Shown here: piece by piece, positions 23,336 through 31,356 of the stretch
Position numbering within the stretch: position 1 is the first letter of the stretch
Layout of the letters: each line of letters starts with the position of its first letter
DNA from: Eubacterium sp.
GTDB lineage: Bacteria > Bacillota > Clostridia > Lachnospirales > Lachnospiraceae
DNA length: 32,760 bases
Direction: 5' to 3'
NCBI GenBank assembly: GCA_021769425.1
Contig: JAETSX010000055.1
Coordinates: 1-32,760 of the forward strand
Translations under genes and position numbers: made by a program
Notes under the pieces: model-generated
Seen by the model: only the letters and a program-made list of their open reading frames with translations
Databases searched by the model: none
What the model was told of the DNA's origin: nothing

Positions 23336-23635
23336 CTATACCCGGATATTTGCCACAATGTCTCCTACTTTATTTTCACAGGATTCATACTTTGCCCTTG
23401 CATTGGTTTCATAGGAATACATACTCTGCAGATTTTTAATCAGCGTATCCATTCCCCGCATATCATCCCAGAATGCTTTCTTAAATGCTTCGCTTCCCGG
23501 GCCGTCCCACATACTGTCTAACTGAGCAACATTCTTCTTCATATTTTCCAATTCACTCTGAATCCCCCGCAAATGCCCTGCAACGGATTCTGTATCTGTC
23601 CGCAGCCTGTCCGTATTTATTTTTATATGATTCAA
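23336..23635 (-). CDS. WXG100-family protein (e), TTG start
   Basis: A 99-residue helical protein with SMWDGPGSEAFKKAFWDDM at the turn, very like canonical EsxA-type proteins. The C-terminal helix has YESCENK. Initiation is at TTG with AGGAGGGG six bases upstream. It is the first WXG100 gene after EsaB and EssC. Confidence 0.88.
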   Translation of the reverse strand: MNHIKINTDRLRTDTESVAGHLRGIQSELENMKKNVAQLDSMWDGPGSEAFKKAFWDDMRGMDTLIKNLQSMYSYETNARAKYESCENKVGDIVANIRV

Positions 23636-23653
23636 GGCAATCCCCTCCTTCCC

Positions 23654-23902
23654 TTATACCAGCATCAGCCTATTTCCATCCCGAATGCCATTGCCGTACA
23701 AAGTCTGATTTTTATCCAGTGTTTTACGCTGATCCATGGAACACATCATAAATCCCTCTCTCTTTTCCAGAGGCTTCCCATTTACTTTCTTGGACACCAT
23801 TTCACTGATCTCTGCAATGACCTGCCCTACGGGCACATTCTCATCCAGCATGAAATCGTAACTTCCGTCCATGGACGGAATATAAATATCCACTAGTATC
23901 AT
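23654..23902 (-). CDS. esaB: Ubiquitin-like T7SS protein (EsaB/YukD type)
   Basis: An 82-residue small cytosolic protein with a beta-grasp-like pattern (MILVDIYIPSMDGSYDFML, then VGQVIAEISEMV, ending GIRDGNRLMLV). EsaB/YukD proteins are standard T7SSb components that regulate or assist secretion. Its ATG overlaps the EssC stop as ATGA, and its ribosome site AGGAGG lies in the EssC C-terminal codons, so translation is coupled. The homology is judged from size, fold pattern and position. Confidence 0.8.
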   Translation of the reverse strand: MILVDIYIPSMDGSYDFMLDENVPVGQVIAEISEMVSKKVNGKPLEKREGFMMCSMDQRKTLDKNQTLYGNGIRDGNRLMLV

Positions 23903-26900
23903 CCTTTTTTCCTCCTGGCCAGGGGAACTATAACTCTGGAAGTTTCCCCCTCTTCCATCACATCCGGCAGCAGACCGATCCCCGGCTGCTCGGCTTTGCC
24001 TTTTTCTGCAAAACCAAAGGAATCAAAATTCAAAACCGGGTTATCAATGACCTTTCCGCCGAAATGTATTCCCGTCTGATATCCTGCAAAAAGTTCATAA
24101 ATCCGGTGACCTGCCGCAAGAGACCGTTTTTCCAGGGAAAGTTCTCCAATAAAATAAATATGGTGCAGCCGTCCTTTCCCGATTACATTTTCCAAAAATC
24201 CCCACATATTCCGTTCTGCCTGATAAACAAAGGGAATAAACCAACTCAAATCCGAAATAAATATAAAGTAAGGAATCTCTTTGCTCATTTCCTCAAAAAT
24301 TTCTTCTTCCTCATACTCTTCATTCAAAAGCTGATTCTTCCTGATATTTCTCTCCTTAAATACCGGAAGCAGTTCCTGGAAGAAATTGAATATTTCTTCT
24401 TCCGTAGATGCATAGACTGCCTCTGCCACATTTTCATAGCTGCGCAGTTCCCGTCCAGGACTGTCAATCACGCAGACCCTGCTGTTTTTCTCCATCGCCG
24501 CTTGAATACATACTTTCATAAAGTTAGTCTTGCCGGAGCGGGCATGTCCCAACACCAGATAACAGTAATTTCGCCTGAGATCAATCCCATATATCTGTGC
24601 GTTGGCAGAATCATAGCCCACCGGAAGTTTCCCGGAATCATCTGACATCCTCCGGTATTCTTCCAATTCATGAAACTGGAGCCATACCGGTTTCGCCGGG
24701 ATCTCGGGAATCCTGCGGGCTGCATCCCCCTTCCATGCCTGTTTCATTTCCCGGCATTGATCCCGTATTGTTTCTATTCTCTGGTAATCATTTTCCGTTT
24801 CCACAGCCAGAGCCGTCTGGTATTCCAATACCCGGCCCTCAAAAAGAGCAAGCCCCCGGCCCCGGATTCCACTCTCGGGCATCATCTCAATCTGGTTGTT
24901 GTGAAGCAACTCCACATAAGCATATTTATCCTGCAGCGCCAAACACAAGGCAGTATTCATGTTTTCTCCCACCCTTGCCGTAATATCGTTCATGCCGAAG
25001 CCGCCTCCTGACACTACCAGGAAAATTCCATGGCTGACCCCTTCTTTGGAAAGCCGGATTAAAAAATCTTCGTAGGCTTCCTCTGTTTTTTCTTTAAAGG
25101 AAGCATAATTGTCTATCATCAGAATAATTGCTGGAATCACAACTCCATGCACTTTCACATACTGGCTGTAATTGCCCCCTCGGAACAATTGTTTTCTCTC
25201 TTCCAGCATACCCTGAAGCATGTTGAAGAATTTGGAAATCTTATTCAGATCATCTTCATACATAATTCCGCCTGTATGGGGAGCTTCTTCAAAAGCAGAC
25301 ATCATTTTGCTGCTGAAATCCAGTCCATAGAAGTTGATCCATTCCGGCGTATATTTCTGAACCAGCGCATACGCCATAGTCTGCATCATAGTACTGCGCC
25401 CGCTGACAATCGTTCCGCAGATTGCAATATGTCCATCTTTGGAAAAATCAATTTTCAGCGGCATCTGACTCTGATTTTGAGGATCGTCTAATTTTCCGAT
25501 TATGACCTCCAAAGACCATTCCTTTTTCGTCTGTATCCAACAGCCATTCTGAAAGGCGCTTTCTGCATACTCTGGAAATTCATCCAGATAAATCTGTTCG
25601 CCCAATACCGGCATCCAAAGCTTAAGATGGTACTGGTAACCATTTTCCTCTGCCATCGCTGCCAGATGTTCCTTCACTGCATCTAACTGGGTCTTTTCTT
25701 TCCTTTTAGAGCCTTTCACCTTCTGCGCATCTCCACGGACTCCGCTTCCGGCCAATTCTACCCGACCGCTCAAGTTCAGCAGCTTGGCAATCTCCAAATT
25801 GGCATCTGCCGTCTCTTCATCATACACAGCCCCGCTATAGCCTGACTGGAATAATTCATAAACCTCGTCATTTCCCACCTGCAGATAGCAGCGACCGGCC
25901 TGGGTAATGTAAGCCGCATCCGGTTTGTGGAGCATGTCGTTGCTGTCCTGCTTATCCTGCACTCTCAGGCACAGACGAAATTTAGAATTGCTCCAGATAT
26001 TGTCATCCACTGTCCCGCTGGGCTTCTGTGTGGCAAGAATCAAATGCACTCCAAGGCTTCTTCCCACCTGGGCAACACTAATTAATTCCCTCATAAATTC
26101 CGGCTCTTCTTTTTTCAATTCCGCAAACTCATCAATAATAATAAACAGATGGGGAACCGGCAATGACGCTTCGCCGCCTTTGTATAATTTTGTGTACAAA
26201 TTGATGTTATTGACACCATGCTCCGTAAAGACTCTCTGTCTTCTGCGGTTTTCGCTTTTAATGGAAATCATCGCTCTGCGCACCTGATTTCCTGACAAGT
26301 TGGAAATTTGTCCCACCATATGAGGCAGCCCTTCAAACAAGTTTGCCATTCCGCCGCCTTTGTAGTCGATAATGAAAAATCCGATATCATCCGGACTATA
26401 ATTGACCGCCAGAGACATCATATAAGTCTGCAATGTTTCACTCTTCCCGGAACCGGTCGTTCCAGCCACCAACCCATGAGGTCCATGGTATTTTTCATGA
26501 ACGTCAAGGTAGCAGGGCACATCGCCTGCCTTCTTTCCAATTATGCCTCTGATATTGTCATAAGTCCGGTTTTTAGCCCAGAGTTCCCGAATGGGCAAAT
26601 CCTGGGGCCTGCGGATCTGAAACATGTCAAAAAATGTCAGAGTGCCCGGGATTTCCCCGCCTTTTTCCATTTCTTTTACCTGAAGGCCGGACAGATGTCT
26701 GGAAAACCGCTCCAGCTCTTGATCACTGACCTGATCAAAGGTGATTTTCTGCTTCCTGTCCTCACTGGCGGATACCTCATACATTCCCTGAAACTCTTTT
26801 GTATTTTCAATGATAAAGTCGCAGGCATTGGGCAATTCTTCGTACTGCTCTGTCAAAAGAATGGTGGTCAGACCGCAGACATTGTCTTTTTCAAATATGT

Positions 26901-28617
26901 ATTTTGCCAGAAGCTCTCCCTCCAACACCTGAAGGTTGGACACGAACAGCACATAATAAGGCTTTGGAATCTCCCCCTTTTCCCTGTCTTTCTGTTCCCC
27001 GTCCCTGTTACGGAAAATTTTTGTCAATTCATAAAACACGTCACTTGCCTGCTCTTCTTCAGATGCAAGATATCTTGTTTTCTTATCCTCTGACCAAACA
27101 TGAGGCAGCCATTTTGCAAAATTCCAGCTTTCCGCTTCATGGGAATTATTCCTGTCATAGACAAAACTCATCTTCACGTCCGTATAGCAGTTATTGGCTG
27201 CAATCTGAGCCGCTATGCATCTGGATACTTCAACAGCTCCCTTTTTCTCTTCTCCCCCGACAATGCCGATTAAATTATGTTGCCGCAAGTCAAGCGTCAC
27301 CGGCACATCATAAAGCATGCCGTAATTTTCTTTCACTTCTCTGGGCTTTTCCGACAGTTCATCTCTGTAAAGAGAAAATTTCTTTTTGGGAACATCAATG
27401 GAAATCTGAAAAGGCACTGCGCCTGTCCCAAGGCGGTGATTCAGAAAATCTTTATGGGTCACATTCCGGTTCCAGAGAATGCCCCGGCTTCCGTCATAGG
27501 ACAGGCAAGCGGCCGCATCCGGATACATCTCAGCAAGCATTTTTGATGTCTGCTGGTATTTCTGTTTTACTTCCTGGGTCTTTTCAATCAGATATTCACT
27601 GTACGCATCAAACCTGTGCTGGCGCTGCCCCGCCTCTTCTTTTTTCTGATAGCGGATGTTGGCCATTGCCCAGACCACACCGATCACTGCGGAAGACAGC
27701 GACATGATCAGACCAGAATACATATATAAGGAAGAACTTCCCCCGGCATTGCTGGCCGCCGCCATCATTACACAGCCCAAAAGCATTGGCAGCGCCATGG
27801 TAACAGAAGGCCCAATGGTTAAGTAAAGCGGCTGCTGTTTGGTGGGGGTTAACTGGGGAGGCCCCTCAATTTCGATGGCTGCAGCATCCAAATTTTCATA
27901 ATTTCTGGGGGCGCGGTGATACATTGTTTTTCCCCCTGAAGAGAGATGCCTCTCTTCTTGCAGGAAAACCGTGCTCTCTTCATAGGAAGAGTACTTTTCC
28001 AGCTTTTTCTCGTTTATGACAGCTCCGCTTCCTGCTGTATCCACGGCCAGGATATTTCCCAAAAATACCATGGGAAGTCCCATAATATTGATGTATGATC
28101 CCCATTCCAAAATCTTTTCTTTATCCACTCTGTGAGAATCCACATAGATCCCATTAATACTTTTGTTCACAATTTTATAAGAAGTTCCCGATTTTTCTAT
28201 CACGGCATGTTCATGGGAAACCAGCCGCAGATAACTGTACTGGATATCGCTTCCAAAGTCTTTTCCAATAGTAATTTTATCTGTATGTCCTAGCCGGTAT
28301 TTTTCAAACACATGAAATATGGAGTCTACATATTTTACAATAATGGAAACGATTTCTTTTCCCCGGACTGAGAGATTAATTACATCATTGTCTTCTAAAA
28401 GTTCCTCCTGACACTCCTGCTGATTCTTCACCAAAGCATAAAATGAGCTCTTTTTTATCTTCCATTTTTTATCCAGCACCTCCAGATTCAACGTCAGATT
28501 ATCCTTTAAATGAAAAAAATCTTTATCAAGCATAATCTGATAATCTGCATTATTCAGGGCCGGAAGTTGATACTCCTTAAATGCATTTTCCGAATAAACG
28601 GAAAGAACAATATTCAT
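23899..28617 (-). CDS. essC: EssC-type T7SS ATPase with FHA domain and three FtsK/SpoIIIE domains
   Basis: A 1572-residue membrane motor of type VII secretion. An N-terminal FHA-like region (about 1-190, with IGKDFGSD, VSHEHAV and NGIYVD) is followed by two membrane helices (about 265-320) and a linker, then three ATPase domains. Domain 1 is canonical (GTTGSGKSE at 719-727, LFIIIDEF at 824-831). Domain 2 has a changed P-loop, VSGRSTM, with Arg in place of Lys, and DN instead of DE. Domain 3 has GHARSGKTN (1357-1365). Size and order match Firmicutes EssC. FHA domains of EssC bind phosphothreonine-type ligands in related systems, fitting the upstream kinase. The ribosome site is GGAGG in the preceding gene's last codons. 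Confidence 0.96.
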   Translation of the reverse strand: MNIVLSVYSENAFKEYQLPALNNADYQIMLDKDFFHLKDNLTLNLEVLDKKWKIKKSSFYALVKNQQECQEELLEDNDVINLSVRGKEIVSIIVKYVDSIFHVFEKYRLGHTDKITIGKDFGSDIQYSYLRLVSHEHAVIEKSGTSYKIVNKSINGIYVDSHRVDKEKILEWGSYINIMGLPMVFLGNILAVDTAGSGAVINEKKLEKYSSYEESTVFLQEERHLSSGGKTMYHRAPRNYENLDAAAIEIEGPPQLTPTKQQPLYLTIGPSVTMALPMLLGCVMMAAASNAGGSSSLYMYSGLIMSLSSAVIGVVWAMANIRYQKKEEAGQRQHRFDAYSEYLIEKTQEVKQKYQQTSKMLAEMYPDAAACLSYDGSRGILWNRNVTHKDFLNHRLGTGAVPFQISIDVPKKKFSLYRDELSEKPREVKENYGMLYDVPVTLDLRQHNLIGIVGGEEKKGAVEVSRCIAAQIAANNCYTDVKMSFVYDRNNSHEAESWNFAKWLPHVWSEDKKTRYLASEEEQASDVFYELTKIFRNRDGEQKDREKGEIPKPYYVLFVSNLQVLEGELLAKYIFEKDNVCGLTTILLTEQYEELPNACDFIIENTKEFQGMYEVSASEDRKQKITFDQVSDQELERFSRHLSGLQVKEMEKGGEIPGTLTFFDMFQIRRPQDLPIRELWAKNRTYDNIRGIIGKKAGDVPCYLDVHEKYHGPHGLVAGTTGSGKSETLQTYMMSLAVNYSPDDIGFFIIDYKGGGMANLFEGLPHMVGQISNLSGNQVRRAMISIKSENRRRQRVFTEHGVNNINLYTKLYKGGEASLPVPHLFIIIDEFAELKKEEPEFMRELISVAQVGRSLGVHLILATQKPSGTVDDNIWSNSKFRLCLRVQDKQDSNDMLHKPDAAYITQAGRCYLQVGNDEVYELFQSGYSGAVYDEETADANLEIAKLLNLSGRVELAGSGVRGDAQKVKGSKRKEKTQLDAVKEHLAAMAEENGYQYHLKLWMPVLGEQIYLDEFPEYAESAFQNGCWIQTKKEWSLEVIIGKLDDPQNQSQMPLKIDFSKDGHIAICGTIVSGRSTMMQTMAYALVQKYTPEWINFYGLDFSSKMMSAFEEAPHTGGIMYEDDLNKISKFFNMLQGMLEERKQLFRGGNYSQYVKVHGVVIPAIILMIDNYASFKEKTEEAYEDFLIRLSKEGVSHGIFLVVSGGGFGMNDITARVGENMNTALCLALQDKYAYVELLHNNQIEMMPESGIRGRGLALFEGRVLEYQTALAVETENDYQRIETIRDQCREMKQAWKGDAARRIPEIPAKPVWLQFHELEEYRRMSDDSGKLPVGYDSANAQIYGIDLRRNYCYLVLGHARSGKTNFMKVCIQAAMEKNSRVCVIDSPGRELRSYENVAEAVYASTEEEIFNFFQELLPVFKERNIRKNQLLNEEYEEEEIFEEMSKEIPYFIFISDLSWFIPFVYQAERNMWGFLENVIGKGRLHHIYFIGELSLEKRSLAAGHRIYELFAGYQTGIHFGGKVIDNPVLNFDSFGFAEKGKAEQPGIGLLPDVMEEGETSRVIVPLARRKKG

Positions 28618-28623
28618 AATCCC

Positions 28624-28827
28624 CTACCTCCGCTTCTGGTTGGCCAATGCATCATCCAGCCGTTCTTTTTCCTTTTGCATACGCAGTAATTCATTCTGCT
28701 GTTTTCTCACTTTTCGCTTCCGTGACAAAATCACAATCCCGGCCAGCAGCAGAATCAATATTACAATCTCATATCCTGCAATTGCCTGCTGGGACAATAA
28801 CATGTCTTTTATCTTTTCTGCATCCAT
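28624..28827 (-). CDS. Small single-pass membrane protein in the T7SS locus
   Basis: A 67-residue protein with one membrane helix (about residues 19-35, YEIVILILLLAGIVIL) and a basic, Glu/Lys-rich cytosolic coiled-coil tail (ELLRMQKEKERLDDALANQ). It fills the slot between the kinase and EssC with gaps of 9 and 6 bases. Canonical T7SSb has EssA and EssB, both single-pass membrane proteins, near here. This may be a minimal functional counterpart of one of them, but I see no sequence identity to either. No family recognised. Confidence 0.75.
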   Translation of the reverse strand: MDAEKIKDMLLSQQAIAGYEIVILILLLAGIVILSRKRKVRKQQNELLRMQKEKERLDDALANQKRR

Positions 28828-28836
28828 TTGCTCTCC

Positions 28837-31086
28837 TTAATTAATTAAATCCCACTTGTTAATATCTTCTTCATCCGGATCTACAGTAGGCTGAGGCTGT
28901 TCCTGAGGCGCAGCCGGCTCCTGAGGCGCAGCCGGCTCCTGAGGCACAGCCGGCTCTTGGGGCTGCTGAGGTTCCGGTTCCGGCGGATTGTAACTTGGCT
29001 GGCTGTAAGATTTCGGTTTGGGTGTAGGAGTAGGCTCGGGCGTGACTACCGGCGTTTCCTCTGCCGGTTTGGGCCCTTTGCTGATCACAATTTCAACTTT
29101 TGTTCCCGGAGCCGCACTCTCCTCGCCATTTATGCTCTGGCTGACTACAATTCCCGCCTCCACTGCATCGTTATAATCTTCCTCTTCTTTTACCTTCGCT
29201 TTCAGCCCCGCCGCCTTCAGACTTTTTTTCGCCTTTTTCTCCGTCTGTCCTACCACATTGGGCACCTGTACCATTTCTTTTCCTTTGCTTACAATCAGCG
29301 CAACTCCAGTTTCTTCGCCCAATATTTCCCCTGCTTCCGGCGACTGGGAAATTACAATTCCCGCTTCCACCGTATCAGAATAAACGTCTTCTCCAAATTT
29401 CCAGGAAATCCCTGCTTCTTCCAGAACCTTACCTGCTTCCTCTTTCGTTAAATCTATCACTTTGGGTACTTTTACAGGCTCTTTGCCAAGGCTGATTTTC
29501 ACGGAAATGACACTTTTCTTTTTCACTTCTGTCCCTGCTTCGGTATCCTGGGAAATTATATGCCCCTGTGCTACCGTATCGGAATAAGATTCCCCTGATT
29601 TCTGCAGAGCAAGTCCGCTGTCTTCCGCTATCGCCTCTGCTTCCTCATATGTCTTATCCTTTAAATTCGGAGTCTTCGTTCCCTGATTTCCCTGAATCAT
29701 AAAAACGGCAATCAGAATTACAACGGCAAATGCCCCGGCTGCAGCCATGATAATTTTTGAATTCTTTCGGACTCCCGGCATTTTGGCGGCATCCTTTCCT
29801 GCTGCTCCCTTATCTTCTGGCACATTTTCTTTCGCCTTTTCGCTTTCATTCCCTTCCTCTGACTCTGAATGGAGCTCCTTCGTTTTAGGTACTGGCTGTG
29901 TTTCTGCTGCCGTGTCCTCTTCTTTCCCGGCTTCTTCCTGTTCCCGTTGCAGCGCTTCTCCCTCGAGCGGAGAAACAGGCTTTTGCTGTCCAAACAACCC
30001 CTGGGTCCTTTCTCCATTTCCACTGATATCCCCGCCGATCTCGTCCAGGGAAAGGAAATCAATGGAACCTGCATTCCCTGTCCTGTCACCTGCCACAGAA
30101 CTCCAGGAACCGGCCATTTCCCCTGTCATTCCCTCTTCCGGAGAAATAAACTTTATTTCCTGTTCCAGTTTCAGGGCTTCCTGCAATGCATCCCGCATTT
30201 CCTCAGGACTCTGATAACGCTCTTTGGGAGCATATGCACAGGCTTTTAACACAATCTCTGCCAGTTTTCCATCCGCATTGCAGGGCATCGGAAACGCTTC
30301 TCCCCGAAACCGCTTCTCATTGGCTTTCTCCGGGTCTGTATAATGCATTGGCTCCGGAAACGGAGGCAAAAACGGATTCCTGTTATTGTTGAGAAAACGG
30401 TACAGTACGATTCCAAGAGAATATATATCCACACTTGCATTATAATCTTTCCCTTTGTACACTTCTGGCGCCATAAAACTGTAGGTTCCCTTCTTGGACA
30501 ATCCGGAACTGGTCTTCTCCAGTTTCCGTGCAATCCCGAAATCCCCCAGCTTGTATTGTCCCAAGTCAGAAACAAAAATATTTTCTGGTTTTATATCCCT
30601 GTGGATAATCTTATATTTTTGGCACACTTCTAAAGCCTGGCAGATATCAATTCCAAGCTGAATTACATCTTGTACGGTAAAAGGATGTTTTTTCATATAA
30701 TCATATAAAGGCGTCAGCAGCTCCATCCGCAGGTAAATGTCCCATCCCACGCCATCCGGATGAGGAATTACCGTATGATCTTCATAACTGACAATATTGC
30801 TGTTGCCCCGCAGCCTGGACATCAGCACAAATTCTTTCACAATGTCTTCCACCATACCACGGAAAAATAGCGTTGCGCTCTTCTCATCAAAACCACTGTT
30901 CAGATAAGTCGTCAGTTCCCCCTTGCTGACTGGAATTGTAATCACTTTAAGCGCTGATTCATAGGTATGGTCGAATTCTTTTCTTACAATTTTGTATACT
31001 TTTCCGAAAGCGCCTTCACCGATATATTTTTCGACTTCCCATCCAGGCCAGATTTCTCCAATATTCATTATCTTTTCTGTGTCCAC
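28837..31086 (-). CDS. PASTA-domain Ser/Thr protein kinase heading the T7SS block
   Basis: A 749-residue transmembrane kinase. The Hanks-type domain (about 15-300) is intact: GEGAFGKV (23-30), Lys47, HRDIKPEN (162-169), DFG (182-184) and APE (206-208). A Ser/Glu-rich linker, one membrane helix (444-466), three PASTA domains (468-535, 537-602, 605-672) and a Pro/Gln/Glu-rich tail follow. PASTA domains bind peptidoglycan or lipid II in PrkC/PknB. The FHA domains of EssC and of the pseudoprotease are likely phosphorylation readers, and the PP2C at 14191 the eraser. The GTG start at 31086 has GGGGG six bases upstream; an ATG seven codons on lacks a site. It has the same membrane topology as EssB, a pseudokinase in canonical systems. 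A promoter would have to come from the invertible segment. Confidence 0.93.
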   Translation of the reverse strand: MDTEKIMNIGEIWPGWEVEKYIGEGAFGKVYKIVRKEFDHTYESALKVITIPVSKGELTTYLNSGFDEKSATLFFRGMVEDIVKEFVLMSRLRGNSNIVSYEDHTVIPHPDGVGWDIYLRMELLTPLYDYMKKHPFTVQDVIQLGIDICQALEVCQKYKIIHRDIKPENIFVSDLGQYKLGDFGIARKLEKTSSGLSKKGTYSFMAPEVYKGKDYNASVDIYSLGIVLYRFLNNNRNPFLPPFPEPMHYTDPEKANEKRFRGEAFPMPCNADGKLAEIVLKACAYAPKERYQSPEEMRDALQEALKLEQEIKFISPEEGMTGEMAGSWSSVAGDRTGNAGSIDFLSLDEIGGDISGNGERTQGLFGQQKPVSPLEGEALQREQEEAGKEEDTAAETQPVPKTKELHSESEEGNESEKAKENVPEDKGAAGKDAAKMPGVRKNSKIIMAAAGAFAVVILIAVFMIQGNQGTKTPNLKDKTYEEAEAIAEDSGLALQKSGESYSDTVAQGHIISQDTEAGTEVKKKSVISVKISLGKEPVKVPKVIDLTKEEAGKVLEEAGISWKFGEDVYSDTVEAGIVISQSPEAGEILGEETGVALIVSKGKEMVQVPNVVGQTEKKAKKSLKAAGLKAKVKEEEDYNDAVEAGIVVSQSINGEESAAPGTKVEIVISKGPKPAEETPVVTPEPTPTPKPKSYSQPSYNPPEPEPQQPQEPAVPQEPAAPQEPAAPQEQPQPTVDPDEEDINKWDLIN
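28903..28956. repeat. Three tandem 18-bp repeats in the kinase tail
   Basis: CTGAGGCGCAGCCGGCTC is repeated at 28903-28920, 28921-28938 and, with one change, 28939-28956. Each unit is 18 bases, so copy-number changes keep the frame and lengthen the extracellular Pro-rich PQEPAA tail. Confidence 0.85.
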
Positions 31087-31128
31087 TCTATTCCCCCGAT
31101 TCTAAAACATCTTCTGTATACGAACTCT

Positions 31129-31166
31129 CATAATTACCACATAATGGAAATTATGTAGTAATTATG
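31129..31166. repeat. Left recombination site of the invertible segment (extended palindrome)
   Basis: A nearly perfect 38-base dyad: CATAATTAC, C, ACATAAT, centre GGAA, ATTATGT, A, GTAATTATG. Its 31135-31156 part is the perfect reverse complement of 31313-31334. The central GGAA is asymmetric, which gives the site a direction. Confidence 0.85.
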
Positions 31167-31274
31167 CAAGACTCAACGCTGTTACCAAATACTTTCCTAT
31201 ATGCTTCAGAAACATCTTCTAATTTTCAGATAATATATATTGCTGGCACAAAAATAGAAAATAAATGATTCGTA

Positions 31275-31303
31275 TTGAAATACCTGGATTGGGATGATAT
31301 AAT
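31275..31303 (+). promoter_or_regulatory. Strong promoter inside the invertible segment, pointing away from the T7SS operon
   Basis: TTGAAA (31275-31280), exactly 17 bases, then perfect TATAAT (31298-31303). In the orientation given it reads rightward, leaving the T7SS kinase without it and producing antisense RNA to the recombinase. On the minus strand the best alternative (TTGGTA, 16 bases, CATAAT near 31164-31186) is clearly weaker. Confidence 0.8.
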
Positions 31304-31312
31304 TAAAAAACA

Positions 31313-31334
31313 ACATAATTTCCATTATGTGGTA
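31313..31334. repeat. Right recombination site of the invertible segment
   Basis: The exact reverse complement of 31135-31156 over 22 bases, with central TTCC opposite to GGAA on the left. Unlike the left site it lacks the outer CATAATTAC/GTAATTATG arms. Confidence 0.85.
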
Positions 31335-31356
31335 TCTAAACCCAATTTTTGTTACT

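Larger units (their letters stand above)
31135..31334. other. Invertible promoter segment (inverton) upstream of the T7SS operon
   Basis: A 200-base segment bounded by perfect 22-base inverted repeats (31135-31156 and 31313-31334). Each is built from 7-base arms (ACATAAT/ATTATGT) around GGAA or TTCC, the layout of a tyrosine-recombinase core site. The 156-base interior holds a near-consensus promoter on the plus strand. A tyrosine recombinase gene begins 22 bases beyond the right repeat, and the T7SS kinase starts 48 bases beyond the left one. Inversion maps position x to 62469 minus x and would move the -10 box to 31166-31171 pointing at the kinase, with a leader of about 70 bases. No gene is seen in the segment. 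Confidence 0.88.

Noticed and set aside
26308-27707. Two overlapping plus-strand open frames of 261 and 267 codons
   Set aside because: They lie wholly antisense to EssC, lack ribosome sites and recognisable domains, and have shadow-type composition.
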